From: Odontesthes bonariensis
Taxonomy: Eukaryota > Chordata > Actinopteri > Atheriniformes > Atherinopsidae
NCBI RefSeq assembly: GCF_027942865.1
Contig: NC_134510.1
Coordinates: 26,281,209 to 26,345,208, forward strand
Direction of reading: 5' to 3'
Length of the DNA stretch: 64,000 nt
Numbering within the stretch: the first letter of the stretch is position 1; the number at the start of each line of letters is the position of its first letter. The notes under the pieces were generated by a model, which had not been told where the DNA came from, did no database searches, and worked only from the letters and a program-made list of their open reading frames with translations. A program made the translations under genes and the position numbers. Shown here piece after piece: positions 36,609 through 48,500 of the stretch.

Positions 36609-37353
36609 AGAGTGACAAGTGGACGGTGTGTAAAAATGTTCCACTTTTACATAAGAACTTTGTAGAGTTTTATTGAAACTCCATTTCTGTCCATCTAAAG
36701 GGTTTAAGTCGGTTTGTTCTGTTGGCTTTTCAGAGCAGTTTGTGTCAAATGTGACTGTAACATGGCTGTACTGATGGAGGAGAAACACATCTTTTCTTTT
36801 TTTTTATTTGTATTACAGAATATTCATTATCTTTGTTAGATAATTGCAAGTGAGGACACCCTCCATAAGATAATAAATGTTTTAAAAGATTTTTTCCCAT
36901 CACTTGTTTGATATGTCATTAATTTGTACCATGTTGTACTTGTCTAAATGTTTTCATCACCTAAATAATCGATTCTCTAATTGAATTTTAGACCATTTAG
37001 ACTCATTTAAGCATCCAAAAGAGTGAAATTTGCACAGAAGTGAACTTAATGTCATAACGTCATAATGTAGATGAGAAACAGCTACTGTTTTAGATGATTA
37101 AAAGTCGATGTTGCTGTTTTAAGTCGTAACCAATTGATTATTCGAGTGTGCAGCTGCAGCATACCGATATACAGACATAGTGTTTTGGCGAATAGCTTTG
37201 TAGTGCTTACTAGTATTGATTGCATGTATGTAAACCGGGAGATGATCGCCTGAAATATTTAGCAGTTTGGAGTAGAGTTTGTCCTGGAAAGTCAAACAGC
37301 CAATCAGATTAATCCATTTCCAAACGGAAGCTGTGTTGTTTACATTTTCCAAG

Positions 37354-40300
37354 ATGGCGGCGGGGATGTATTTGGAGCATTATTTGGACAGTAAGTTGTT
37401 TTTCCAGCTTCAGGATCGCTGGAACATATTTTACCTCAAATTGCTATTGCATATTTAGTTTTTCCTTACGAACTGTTGCTCCTGGTCGGCTCTCAACACG
37501 GAACAGAGTGCGTTAACCGTTCTCTAACGGTTAGCGGGTTTAGGCTCGGTCTAATTGCTGGAATATAGCATCTCACCAAGCACTAAGAAAGGATGCTGCT
37601 ACATACTGTAATACTCGTGCTGGCATGCTTCAGATTCGCTTAACACACAAGTCAGCTGTCTATATGTCACTTGTTGAATTGCGGTAGTTCAGAGTATGAA
37701 TTTGCATACAAGATTGAGTTGGCCTCTGTGGTTGCGTTTTCATTTCACTGTTTCGTGATGATTTCCCTGACAACCAATCCCTTCCGCCACACCAGGCATA
37801 GAAAACCTTCCCTTCGAGTTGCAGAGGAACTTCAATTTAATGAGGGATCTCGATCAACGCACAGAGGGTGAGATTACTGGACTCTAAAATTTGCATGTGT
37901 ATCAGTGTGAAGACACAGACCAACCTCTAATCAAGACCTGTCATGTTAGGATAAAAAGGATCTTTGAGATTATAGCACTTTGTATTATTGCTGCAAAAGC
38001 ACAGTTTGATAGCATTCACATTCTCAAAGGTAAGCAAATTACTTAAAAGAACCCCAGCATGATTAAACTGGAGGGTAATCGTGTCATTATGGGCTTTAGA
38101 TAGTTTTAAACTTTTAAAACTAACTAAAGAGGTCTGTTTAAAAGATTCAGCACTTGGTAATTGGACCCATTAAGGGGCCAAAGAAGAATGAATACATCAT
38201 GAAATTATAAACATTCGTCATACAAAATAATTGTGTATTTTCTGGTCTGTTTTTGCCTTTTTCTTATGAACCCTTGGATATCTTTACTTATTTAGATCAC
38301 AAAACAAAACCTTAATAGTGCAGGTTTAAGTACATAGCCTGTGATTGGGAATCACAGATAGGGAAATGTCATGTTTTAGCTCTTAGCCAAAAGGTTTGTG
38401 CAGCACAGGTTCGTTGGATAGTATATTTTACTCCTAATGTAATACAAGTTAAATCCTTTCAATAATTTACAATGATGGGCTGTGATGATTTTAGGGAATG
38501 TTGACCTAGTCAGTGTCAGTCTTATTGTATCCTTTGGAAATATGATTATAGTAACAGGACTGTTCAAATATTTCTTTGTTTTATTTTTATTTTTGCAGAT
38601 TTGAAAGGACAGATTGACTCTCTGGCTAAAGAATACACAGCGAACGCCCGCACTCTTTCCTCCGAGCAAAAGCTGTCCATACTGAGGCAGATTCAGCAAT
38701 CCTACAGTAAATGCAAGGAGTTCGGAGATGATAAGGTGCAACTGGCCATGCAGACGTATGAAATGGTTGGTACCTTCAGAATAAATACATTATGTTGTAG
38801 ACATCTGTTGTCAGTTTAATCGATAAAACGTGTAAAACTGTTTTTGTTTCGCAGGTCGACAAACACATCAGACGTCTCGACACAGACCTGGCTCGGTTTG
38901 AGGCGGACCTGAAAGAAAAGCAGATTGAGAGCACAGACTATGATTCCACCTCGAGTAAGGGGAAGAAAGGTGTGTGTACGCTCCATTTACTCTCAGCTTT
39001 GTGATGACGACCTTGTCGGTTTCCAAGAATCTGTACTGAGTGGCGTACTTTGTTGTTTTTTTCGGGATTGCAGGAGACTCCAGACAAAAAGAAAAGAAAG
39101 CGGCGAAAACAAGGTCTAAAGTGAAGAGTTCAGATGAAGATGGCAGTCCCAAGAGTGCACAGAAGAAAGTCAAACTCCTTCAACCGTACGTTGTGTTATT
39201 TGTGATGATCATGTGAATTGTTTTTAGTGTTATTGTCATTCTCCCAATTCCCGTTGACGATATTTCTCTCTATCATCAGAGGGGAATTCAACAGCCCTGC
39301 CTCCAACTTCGGGAACGTGCACCCATCTGATGTCCTGGACATGCCGGTGGACCCCAATGAGCCCACCTACTGCCTGTGTCATCAGGTGTCTTATGGCGAG
39401 ATGATCGGCTGCGACAACACTGATGTGAGTTTCACTTTCTGGCCATCTTTCAGTCTCGGTCAGAGATCACGACAGTCGTCTTCGCTTTCGTGCTGAGTGT
39501 CATTTGTGTTTTTATTTCAGCAGAAAAGCTTACTGCATTTATTGAAAGAGACAAATATTAACCCATTCTGACCTGTTTCAGCATGTGAGTGCACCTGCTC
39601 ACATGTTCACAGGGAGCCTCGGGTCTTAGCTTTGTAAACACATCCATGCATTTATTTTTTCCTGCATTTGAGGACGTGGGTGAAATAAGCAGTCAACGCC
39701 ATGGCCGATCATTTCCACGGTGTGCCGATTAGTCTCAAAAGCACAGATTCAGAACAATGATGTAATAATAGATGTAAACCAAAGGTACCAATCCCATCAA
39801 CAATGCTCATCGAGCAAGTGTCGTCTAATGTGCTGCCGCCTGCTGAGGGAGAAACAGAAGTGCCTGAGACGCCGGCAGGCTCAACACAAACAAATAAAAA
39901 AAAGCTGGAAAAGTAATTGGATGGAACTTGTCGACATTTTAATCGATGAGGAAAACAAGTCGCTAAACAAAACGTCCCACCCCATAACGCACTGCAGGGA
40001 CAGAGGAGGTCATTCTCCAACATCCCTCCACTGTGTAACATCTGGACACAGCATTGCACTTCACATCTGTGAATAAATAAACTCTTGCTGCCATCTTTTT
40101 GCACCATCTGTATTTACATTGCATCATTTGGATGTTTTACACAGAAATCTGTGGATGTACTCCTAGTTTTCTTCATTACTTGTTGCTAATTTAAATCAGA
40201 ATAATTATACGTACATATTAATGTTTTTCCCCCTATTGCACTGATACTTGTGACAAAATAATTCTGCTCATGGGATCAATAAGGTTTCTACCAGCACGTT

Positions 40301-41105
40301 ATTAGCAGACACATTTTGATATAATGCACTGCAGGCGACTCTGCGAATCACTTTTTCCTCCTTCAGAGACGGCACCAATCTGCATATTAACAGACTCGTA
40401 ACTATTAAATGAAGCAAGGTTTAGTGTAAAATCAAAGCAAATTTAAAGGATCACAGGAAACAGAACTCCTAAATTCGTTATTTTGGCCAACAAATATGAG
40501 ATTTTTAGGGTTTATTTACTGCCGACAAAGAAGCTTTTGTAGAAAAGAAAGATTGTATGAAAAAGTAAAGGAGAAAGTTACAGAAGCTCATTTGGAACTA
40601 ACATCATTTTCACTGCAGATACAAATAAGCCACTTGATAAAACTATGTAAAATAGACTTTTTTAAAGCTACATTGAAGTAAAAGTGTGTGTGTTTTTTTT
40701 TTCCTTTTATCTGTAATATTGTGACTATTGAGTGTGATTTATCAGGCGCCACACGAAGCGTACAATATGTGAAGGCTCTCTGAGCGGATAGTTTTGGATT
40801 ATCTGTTTTGAAAAGCCTGGTTTTGTCTGGGCTAAGTGCTCCATTTGCACAACACTTAGCGGTACTTTTACGTGCTTTTGTCTTTTTTTCCAGTGCTCCA
40901 TCGAGTGGTTCCATTTTGCATGTGTGGGCCTAACAACCAAACCACGAGGCAAATGGTGAGAAAGTCCAAAGCGACGGGGAAATTCGGGACATATCAGCAT
41001 GTACAGTGAAGGTGTGAATTGTTGCCAGTTACCTTTAATTCCCTCTTCTTATTCATGCTATGCAGGTACTGCCCACGGTGCTCTCAGGACAGAAAGAGGA
41101 AGTAA
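37354..41105 (+). CDS. ing4: ING4, PHD-finger subunit of the HBO1 acetyltransferase complex
   Basis: Eight exons (37354-37390, 37796-37867, 38599-38765, 38855-38969, 39074-39185, 39280-39424, 40894-40955 and 41066-41105) encode 249 residues, the same length as human ING4. ING4 recruits HBO1-JADE/BRPF histone acetyltransferase complexes to H3K4me3. Visible parts are the N-terminal coiled-coil ING domain ([20 protein letters not shown]), the [19 protein letters not shown] stretch, a basic nuclear-localisation region ([11 protein letters not shown]), and a C-terminal PHD finger. The PHD finger runs from [17 protein letters not shown] to WYCPRC with its C4HC3 ligands. ING5 is the close paralogue, but the MAAGMYLE start and the nop2/ncapd2 linkage favour ing4. 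The sequence around the start includes AAGATGGCGGC, also a YY1-like motif. Confidence 0.95.
39425..40893 (+). other. ing4: ing4 intron 6
   Basis: Longest ing4 intron at 1.47 kb. I see no gene. A segment ending GGGATCAATAAGGTTTCT near 40274-40291 resembles the 3' tail of some fish LINEs, but nothing upstream confirms this. Confidence 0.4.
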
Positions 41106-41987
41106 AACACCTGGTTGTTCTGGAACAAAACGTGGACACCGACCTGATGGACGATGAGAAGAATATTTCTTCACTAGTGACTAGAACCTTTTGTTTCTCA
41201 TCTTTTTCTTAACATTCGGTGCTTTTCTCTGGTTTATGTCCTTGCCTTGGTCTGATGCAGTGGGTGTGAAGGAGCCAAGTGGTTACAAATTTATTTAAGG
41301 TTTGATTATTTTATTTTTTTAATGGATAACATTAATTTAGTTTTTTTTCTTTCTTTTTTTTAAGTTACCCTTGGTGCTCTTATTGTGACTTATTTTTTTA
41401 CATTTTGATGTCCAAGTGAATAATAAACACTACAACTGCCCCCAATTGTTTAATAATTGAAGTTTCCATAAAACTATATACTGTATGTACATGTACAACC
41501 ATAAAATTGAAAGTATTTTCACTCAAAACTGGCCATGGATGATTTTTTTTTTTGCTTTGTTGTACGGGGTTAGCTTCTTGTGTTTAACCTTGGAACATTA
41601 GTTTAACGGAAGGGCAAATATGAATAGAAATGCAGCATCCTGACAGTATTAGGCAACTATGGTAGTGCGTTGAACCATTTCATTTGAACATTTGACCAAG
41701 TGCTGCGTAGTAGGACATTTCTTGAAAAGTGTTGTAATTTCTGTAGCTGAAACATTGGTACCGGAGCGTGGGAATGATTGTGTTGTCAATCATTTTAATA
41801 CAGCTACTACCTCAAAAAAAAAAACTTTTTCTGTGTCGTCTTTTGTCTCAGTGTGTTCCGTTATAATGCACTTTTTAAACTGGATTTGTCTGACTCTGAA
41901 ATGGCAGTTCTCATTTTGTAGTGTAGTGTTCATAGTTGTCCAGTAGGTGGTAGTGTTCAGTCGAGCTCACAGCCAAAGGGGCGCATG

Positions 41988-42035
41988 TGACGTCACTGCT
42001 ACGTTACTTTGGCGCGATGTCCAAACAAATTTGAA
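41988..42035 (+). promoter_or_regulatory. ncapd2: ncapd2 promoter: CRE, E2F and CHR-like sites
   Basis: A palindromic TGACGTCA lies at 41988-41995, TTTGGCGCGA (E2F type) at 42008-42017 and TTTGAA (CHR type) at 42030-42035. All are just upstream of a non-coding first exon whose donor follows 42140. An E2F/CDE-like site a dozen bases before a CHR is the classic arrangement of G2/M-regulated promoters, and ncapd2 is a mitotic gene. Assignment is by motif only. Confidence 0.55.
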
Positions 42036-42549
42036 AAGCAGAGGACTCGAACCGTTTCGTACACGGAGGAAGACGAGAGTAGGGGGACTTCTTTTATACA
42101 AAAGTTTGAATTGTGGCAAGCGGCACAGCTGTTATTCCAGGTAACTTATGTTTTATCCATCCATCCATCCATTTCGATGGTTTAGTCTTTCTCAAACTTT
42201 TTCCGCCAAACGGCTGACACGTTTGTGTGGCTAGCTTTGAAAGTTAGCCTGCTAACTTTAATAGCATTAGCTGTTGTTTGTTTTGAGTCACATTAACGTT
42301 ATCTTACAGTTATATAGAGACCGCTTCAAGTTTTTATGCTACTTATAAAGACGGGAGTAATTTTTGCATGTTCAGATTTTTAGCACCCCCAGTTAGCATT
42401 AAGAACAAGCAAAAACACGATGTAACCCCATAGTTTGCTACTACAACAATGCCCCGTATCTGTAACGGAGATCATGCATATTTAGCGGAGCAAACCGACT
42501 TACTAGGTTATTTAAGGTTGCAAATCCACTAATGTTTTCATTCTTAGGG

Positions 42550-45500
42550 ATGTCGTGGGACTTTTTTGTGCCTGTGTGCGTGGGGGACCTAGTGAAGACT
42601 GGTGGGATCAACCAATACGTCGTGCAGGATGTGGTCTCCCCAAAACAGCTTTCATCCCAGCTCAGTAGTAAGTTTAAATAGTAAGTTTGTATGGATTATG
42701 GAGCTCCTCTTTGTTAACGCATGGTTGTGACTGGACTCTCTTTCACATCAGGATTCAAGGCAGCTCTGAGAAGCCAGGGCCCTTTGTGTGTATTGGAGCA
42801 TTTCGACACAGGCTACAGTGTGTTACAGTAGGTGTTGATCGTGTGATGCTTGAAGTTTTTACTGTGATTAATTAATTATTTTTTTTTTTTTTACAAAATA
42901 AACTCTTTTCTTTTTAAGGCACTTCAACTCAGTGGATCTTGGGGTGAAAGAGGATACTCTGGAATTGCTTGTCCAAGGTTAGCCCCCCCCTTTGAATGTA
43001 TGTTTTTATATTTAAATTGACAACCGTGATAAACTCGGGACATCCATTCTGATATCATGAGTTTTCTTTCTCTTCCAGTGGTTAGTGGCCTGGCTGTTTC
43101 CCTGCCGGCACTTCTGGTCTCCACCTCCCTCTCAGCTGCTGAGCGCAAAGAGAATCTTAATGCAGTTAAAATGAGTGTCTTCTTGCTCTGCAAACTCGCC
43201 GAGAGCCTTGAAAGCGTCTCCTACAGACAGTGTATTGTCACAGCACCAGGGAAGGTATGGTTATCGATGAGCTTTTTACTTTGGCTATAGCCTTTCAATT
43301 AATGCTTCTGCATCAAACCACTGGGAATGTCCAATGATGAGTCCATGGCAAAATTTATGATCCAGTCAGACCAAGACACTGTGGTCTTTAGCCGGCTGAT
43401 AGGTGGGTAGTCTTGGTAGTGTGGCTGAGTTTTATTACACTGCTGTAAGGGCCCACCCATAGCAACATTGTCTCTTTCTACAACCCCTGACCTCCTGAGA
43501 GAAATAGGATGTGTTAAGTAGAAGATGTCAAACAATCTGTGAGTCTTTTAGTCTTTTGTATGTCTTGTATGAATGTCCAATATATGTATCAGCTGACATG
43601 AAGCCATAGTGTCTGCATAGGTGGTTTGGCAGTTATGATTAACTGACTTTGGTAATCTGAGGGCATTTTTCCCCCCATTAACTTGATTTATTTTTTTTAA
43701 CGGTCACTTTTAGGGGTTTACAGTTGAATATCTTTGAAGGTTAACTTGCTAAATGGATCAACCTTCTCTTGTTTTGGACAGGGTGGGAAAAAAAGCAAAT
43801 CGGGTGCAGAAGGACTTCTGCAGTGGGACTCGGAGAGAGAGGGGGTGCTGCAGGCTCTTGTCCAGCTCCTGCAGCTGGATATCCGCTCCCTCTGGAGCCT
43901 CTCTTTGGTGGAGGAGGAGTTTATCAGGTACTCTGCTGTCTGAGAAGCTGTGGGCGAAGTACCACATCATTGAACTGTCTTAACTAGGTTACATGGTGTG
44001 ATTTCCCAGCATTGCTAACACTGTAGCTTAATGGGGACTCTGCGTGTTCATTAGTGATGTCACAGGAAATTTAATAAGGTTAGATGATCCTGGAAATGTG
44101 TTTCATTGCCTAATTTATTGGAAATTGCCCTGTAGTCTGAAATTATTTTCATTTTTTTCAGGAGATATTTGTGTTATAGTTCATGTTTAGTTTGTCTTTA
44201 GTTGTAAGGTCAGCACTAGAATCTCTAGTAACTTGTGCTTTAATAAAACATTAGTCACACTTACTGTGCAGTTCTGATTAATTCAGTATCTTATGCCATT
44301 TAATCTTGGCTTCAGGTTGCTTTTTGCACATACAATAACACGAACAAACTTGAAACTGTACGTGTTTTATTTCCTCTTAGCTGTGTGACCTGCTGCTGCT
44401 ACAAGCTACTGGAGAACCCGACCATCGGTCACGTCAAGAGCAAACCCACCAGAGATTGTATAATTCACTTACTGGGATTGTTGATCAAGAAGTACAATCA
44501 CCTCCTAGGTTAGTGTCTCCATCACATACAGCCCTGTGAACAGATTTTATTATCCAACATAAGAGCCACTCATCTTTGGCATCTATAGTTGCTTTGTACT
44601 GTTTTAATGTCTACTCTTAAAATTTTATAGGTGCCGGTGTTAAAGTGATCCAGTTGTTGCAACACTTTGAGCAGTTGTCATCGGTATTTGCCCAGGCTGT
44701 GTCTGTGTGGAGCACAGAATATGGAGTCAGAGCAATCATAGGAGAAGTCATCAGGTCGGTACATGATTTATTCATTTATTTTCTTCAGCTGCTGACACTT
44801 GACTTACCCTTTTAAACGAGTTTGTGGAAATCTAAGACATTGAAAGCAAATGCATTTCTGGCTAAAAGTAAATGCTTCTCTCCCATCCCTCAGGGAAATT
44901 GGTCAGAAGTCTAGTGAAGAGCTCGCCAGAGAGGGATCAGGTGTCAAAGCCTTTGCCACCTTCCTTTCAGAACTCGGTTCTCTGGTACCTGAATTAATGA
45001 TCCCCAACATCAGTGTCCTCATCACACATCTGGAAGGAGAGGTATGTTGAAAAGGAAGTGTGTTGGTCTTTAGACGGCTAGTTTTGTGCTATTTTCATCC
45101 ACATATTTGTGTTTCTTGTAAAATGTGTTAGAAAAACAGAATCACTCACTAATTCTATTATTCCTTTAACCAATGTCCCCCATATTCAGCTTGGCAGTTT
45201 TTTTGTTTAGTTTCTGTTAGTGTGTTTTTCTTCTTCTTGATATTTCATGCATATTTTGCCCAGTGATGAGACCAAGGCGAATACGAGCTCACTGAATGAG
45301 AGTTGGGTTCTTCTTGCCTTGACTGGCAGGTAATCTTGGCAGTGCAGAGGAGGATTCCTGCTCTGCTGTAAGGGCCTGCCGACAGTGACTTGGCTCGACC
45401 CAAATTATTCCTCTACAGTCACAGAGGAGTAATTGCTTGGGGTGATGCTGACAGGGTGTGAGTGTTGTGCGTTTGCATGATGTGTGTGTGTGCGCAGAAG

Positions 45501-48500
45501 GCAAGAAGCATACCCATCTCTCTTTGCTCTTCTGTGAGCCATGAGTGCAGTCTTTGGTAATCTGAGGGCTGTAATCTGTAAAGTTTTCCCACGTGTTTCC
45601 TGATGCAGTCGTAGAAACTACACGATCTTTGCACTCCGACTTAAAAACCTGCTTGAATGTCATTTCTTTCAGAGCCACACAATGCGTGTTGCCGTCTGTG
45701 AGGTGCTGGGGGAGATCCTTGTGCGGGTCTTGTGTGGTGATGGGCTAGATGACTCTGGCAAAGCAGACCGCGACCGCTTCTTCGACATACTGCAGGAGCA
45801 TCTGCATGACACACACTCCCACGTCAGGGCGCGTGTGCTTCAGGTCTACACGCGCATCGTCAACAGCAAAGTATGTTTTCTTTGATGCTTTGTGTATATT
45901 TTTTTTAAATCAAATTTGAAGTGAAGTCCCTCTTGGTATTAAAGGCGTTTTCTGAATTCAGGCGCTGCCTCTGTGTCGGTACAGCGAGGTGATGGAACTC
46001 GCTGTGGGACGCCTGATGGATAAATCTATAAATGCAGTGAAGAGTGCCATCCAGCTGTTGGCGGCCTTCATTGCACATAATCCATATAGCTGCAAGGTAA
46101 CTCAAACAAAAGTGATTCAGTCTCTTAAGTGTCGGGTATTTCTTAGGTTTCAGCACTGGGCTTTGTTGTGATGTCTTTCAGCTGAGCAGCGCCGATCTGA
46201 AGAAGCCTTTGGAGAAAGAGACGGCTAAACTGAGAGAAATTAAAGAGAAACTGGAGGGGGAAGCACCTGGTAAACATCCTCCGTGATTGTTCAGAAATGT
46301 CTTTTAAAATCGTGCACTGTAGAATGATTTAATTCGTGTTGAGTTCCTGTTTTGCCCAGTGATGAGACCAAGGCGAATGCGAGCTCACTGAATGAGAGTC
46401 ACGTTCTTCTTGCCTTGACTGGCAGGTAATCTTGGCAGTGCAGAGGAGGATTCCTGCTCTGCTGTAAGGGCCTGCCGACAGTGACTCGGCTCGACCCAAA
46501 TTACTCCTTTAAAGTCACAGAGGAGTAATCACAGGGGAGGGAGCTGACAGTGTGTGTGTTTGTGTGCGTGTGTGTTTGGATTTGAAAGAGGCAAGAAGTT
46601 TACTTTTCTCTCATTTCTGAGCTGTGAGCTGTGTCTTTGGTAATCTGAGGGCCAAAGTAAAAACACCCACTCAAACCGTGCACGTTAGGTATGTAGCTTG
46701 AACAACTCGTCCTGTTCAGTCGCATTTGTAACTTTCAAGCTTTCATCCATTTTGTACAGTTATTAAACCTTATTTTAAATTTCTACAGCTTTAATTTATG
46801 AATTTGGAAGTGCATTTAGATAAGAGCAGATGGTGAATATTTGAATTATTCATATAAAACTGAAAGCAGTCAAAGTTCCTTGATGTTATTAGTGGCATAA
46901 ATTATGGCATTTCAAATGTAGCATCAGTAAATCATTATTTTTTTCCACAAACTGAGGGACCTTTTTTAATCGCTCTTTAATTTGGGTAAGAAGATTATCC
47001 ATTAAAAGTATTCATCAGCCCTGCAGGCCGACCGCACAGCTAGATATGTCTTTATTTAGTTCATTATTGGAAACAGAAAGAACACGGCTTCAGGTATATT
47101 ATGATGGGGAAAATGGCACATTGGAGAAAATTAAGAAGAAAAAAAGTTGTAGTCAAGCAACACTCTCCTGATTCTGAGACTGACAATTCATCCTGCTTCT
47201 ATTTTAATTTCCCAGTGCGTTGTTCCACATTTTCTTTGTAGCTTATACATGGGGAGCTGTCACTGAATTAGATTTTTTTCATTTATTTTTTTCTCCCTGC
47301 AGTCGCAGTGATAAAGGCATCGGAGCTGTGGGATGCCATGGAGCCTGAGCTCCTTGCAACTGTCAGGACAACGCTGGAGCCCACGAGTGAAGAAGAGAAA
47401 GAACAGGGGGAGGAAGAGGATGACAGGGGTGTGGAGGAAGAAAAGGCTGCAGAGGACGACAGAGCGACTGCGGTGAAGATAGCTCAGTACCTGCGCGTCA
47501 ACAAGTACAGGTGATGGTTGTCACCAGCGGAGGCGCGGCTAAAAGTTGATCGGTCGTGTCACTGCCTCAGGGTTTTCTTTTCTTTGCCTCTGCTACAGTG
47601 TTAATTAGGCAAGAATTTGACATGAAGTATGTTATCTCCCCCTGTGCAGGAATGCTGTTCAGCTTTGTATACGAGCTCACAGCTGCTTCCCAGAATCTGA
47701 GATGTTTGCGTGTCTGTCCACTCTCACTACCAAGAATGTAATGGACACGCTGGCTTTGATTTTCAAAGGTAAAAGCTTTGTGCAGTTCACTTAATACATG
47801 TCTATGAAGAGATGATTGAACACATTTTAGGTTCAGGTCAATGTGTTTCCATTTAATTGTTAAAATTTGATTTAACTTTGGCTGTGTTTTACAACACTAA
47901 AAGACTTCTCAAACCATTGGTCTCAGTTAGAACATCAGTAACACTGTGTGTTGTAATACGATGCCAACCATCACAAATCTGTTACTGAACTGAAACCTCT
48001 TCAGTCCCTTCCAAGAAGTAGCTTTAATTTAATTAACTAAACAAGCAGTTTGACTCATATATGTGAAACTTGATTCCCTTTTTGTCATGAATGTCCATCT
48101 GATTCTTGTCCTTCTTCTGATTAAATCAAAAACCTTCCCACTAGTTAACATGGTTATCAGCAGATGCGTACACCGCCCCTTAGAGACTGGCTCGTGAGAT
48201 CCCGTCACAAAGGAATTTAGTAATAATTAGCTAATTATTCGGGTTTTTTTTTTTTTTTTCTTTCATCTAAATGCTGCCTGTTCACCTGCCTTTCACACAT
48301 TAAAAGCATAAAGGTCACCTAATTATTGAGCAGCAGCTTCAGGAGCTGCTATAATCAAGCAGCGATTGTAAAGTAGTTTTTATACGTGGGTCTTTTTTTT
48401 TTTAAATTTATTTATTTTTTTTTATTATAAATGCCAAATCACATCAATTGTTTTACAGTAAATCCTCTATCCCTGGTATTAACCTCAGGCTCTAGTGAAG

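Noticed and set aside
39540-40295. LINE-like 3' tail in ing4 intron 6
   Set aside because: Only a short terminal GGGATCAATAAGG-type motif is suggestive. No reverse-transcriptase reading is visible on either strand.
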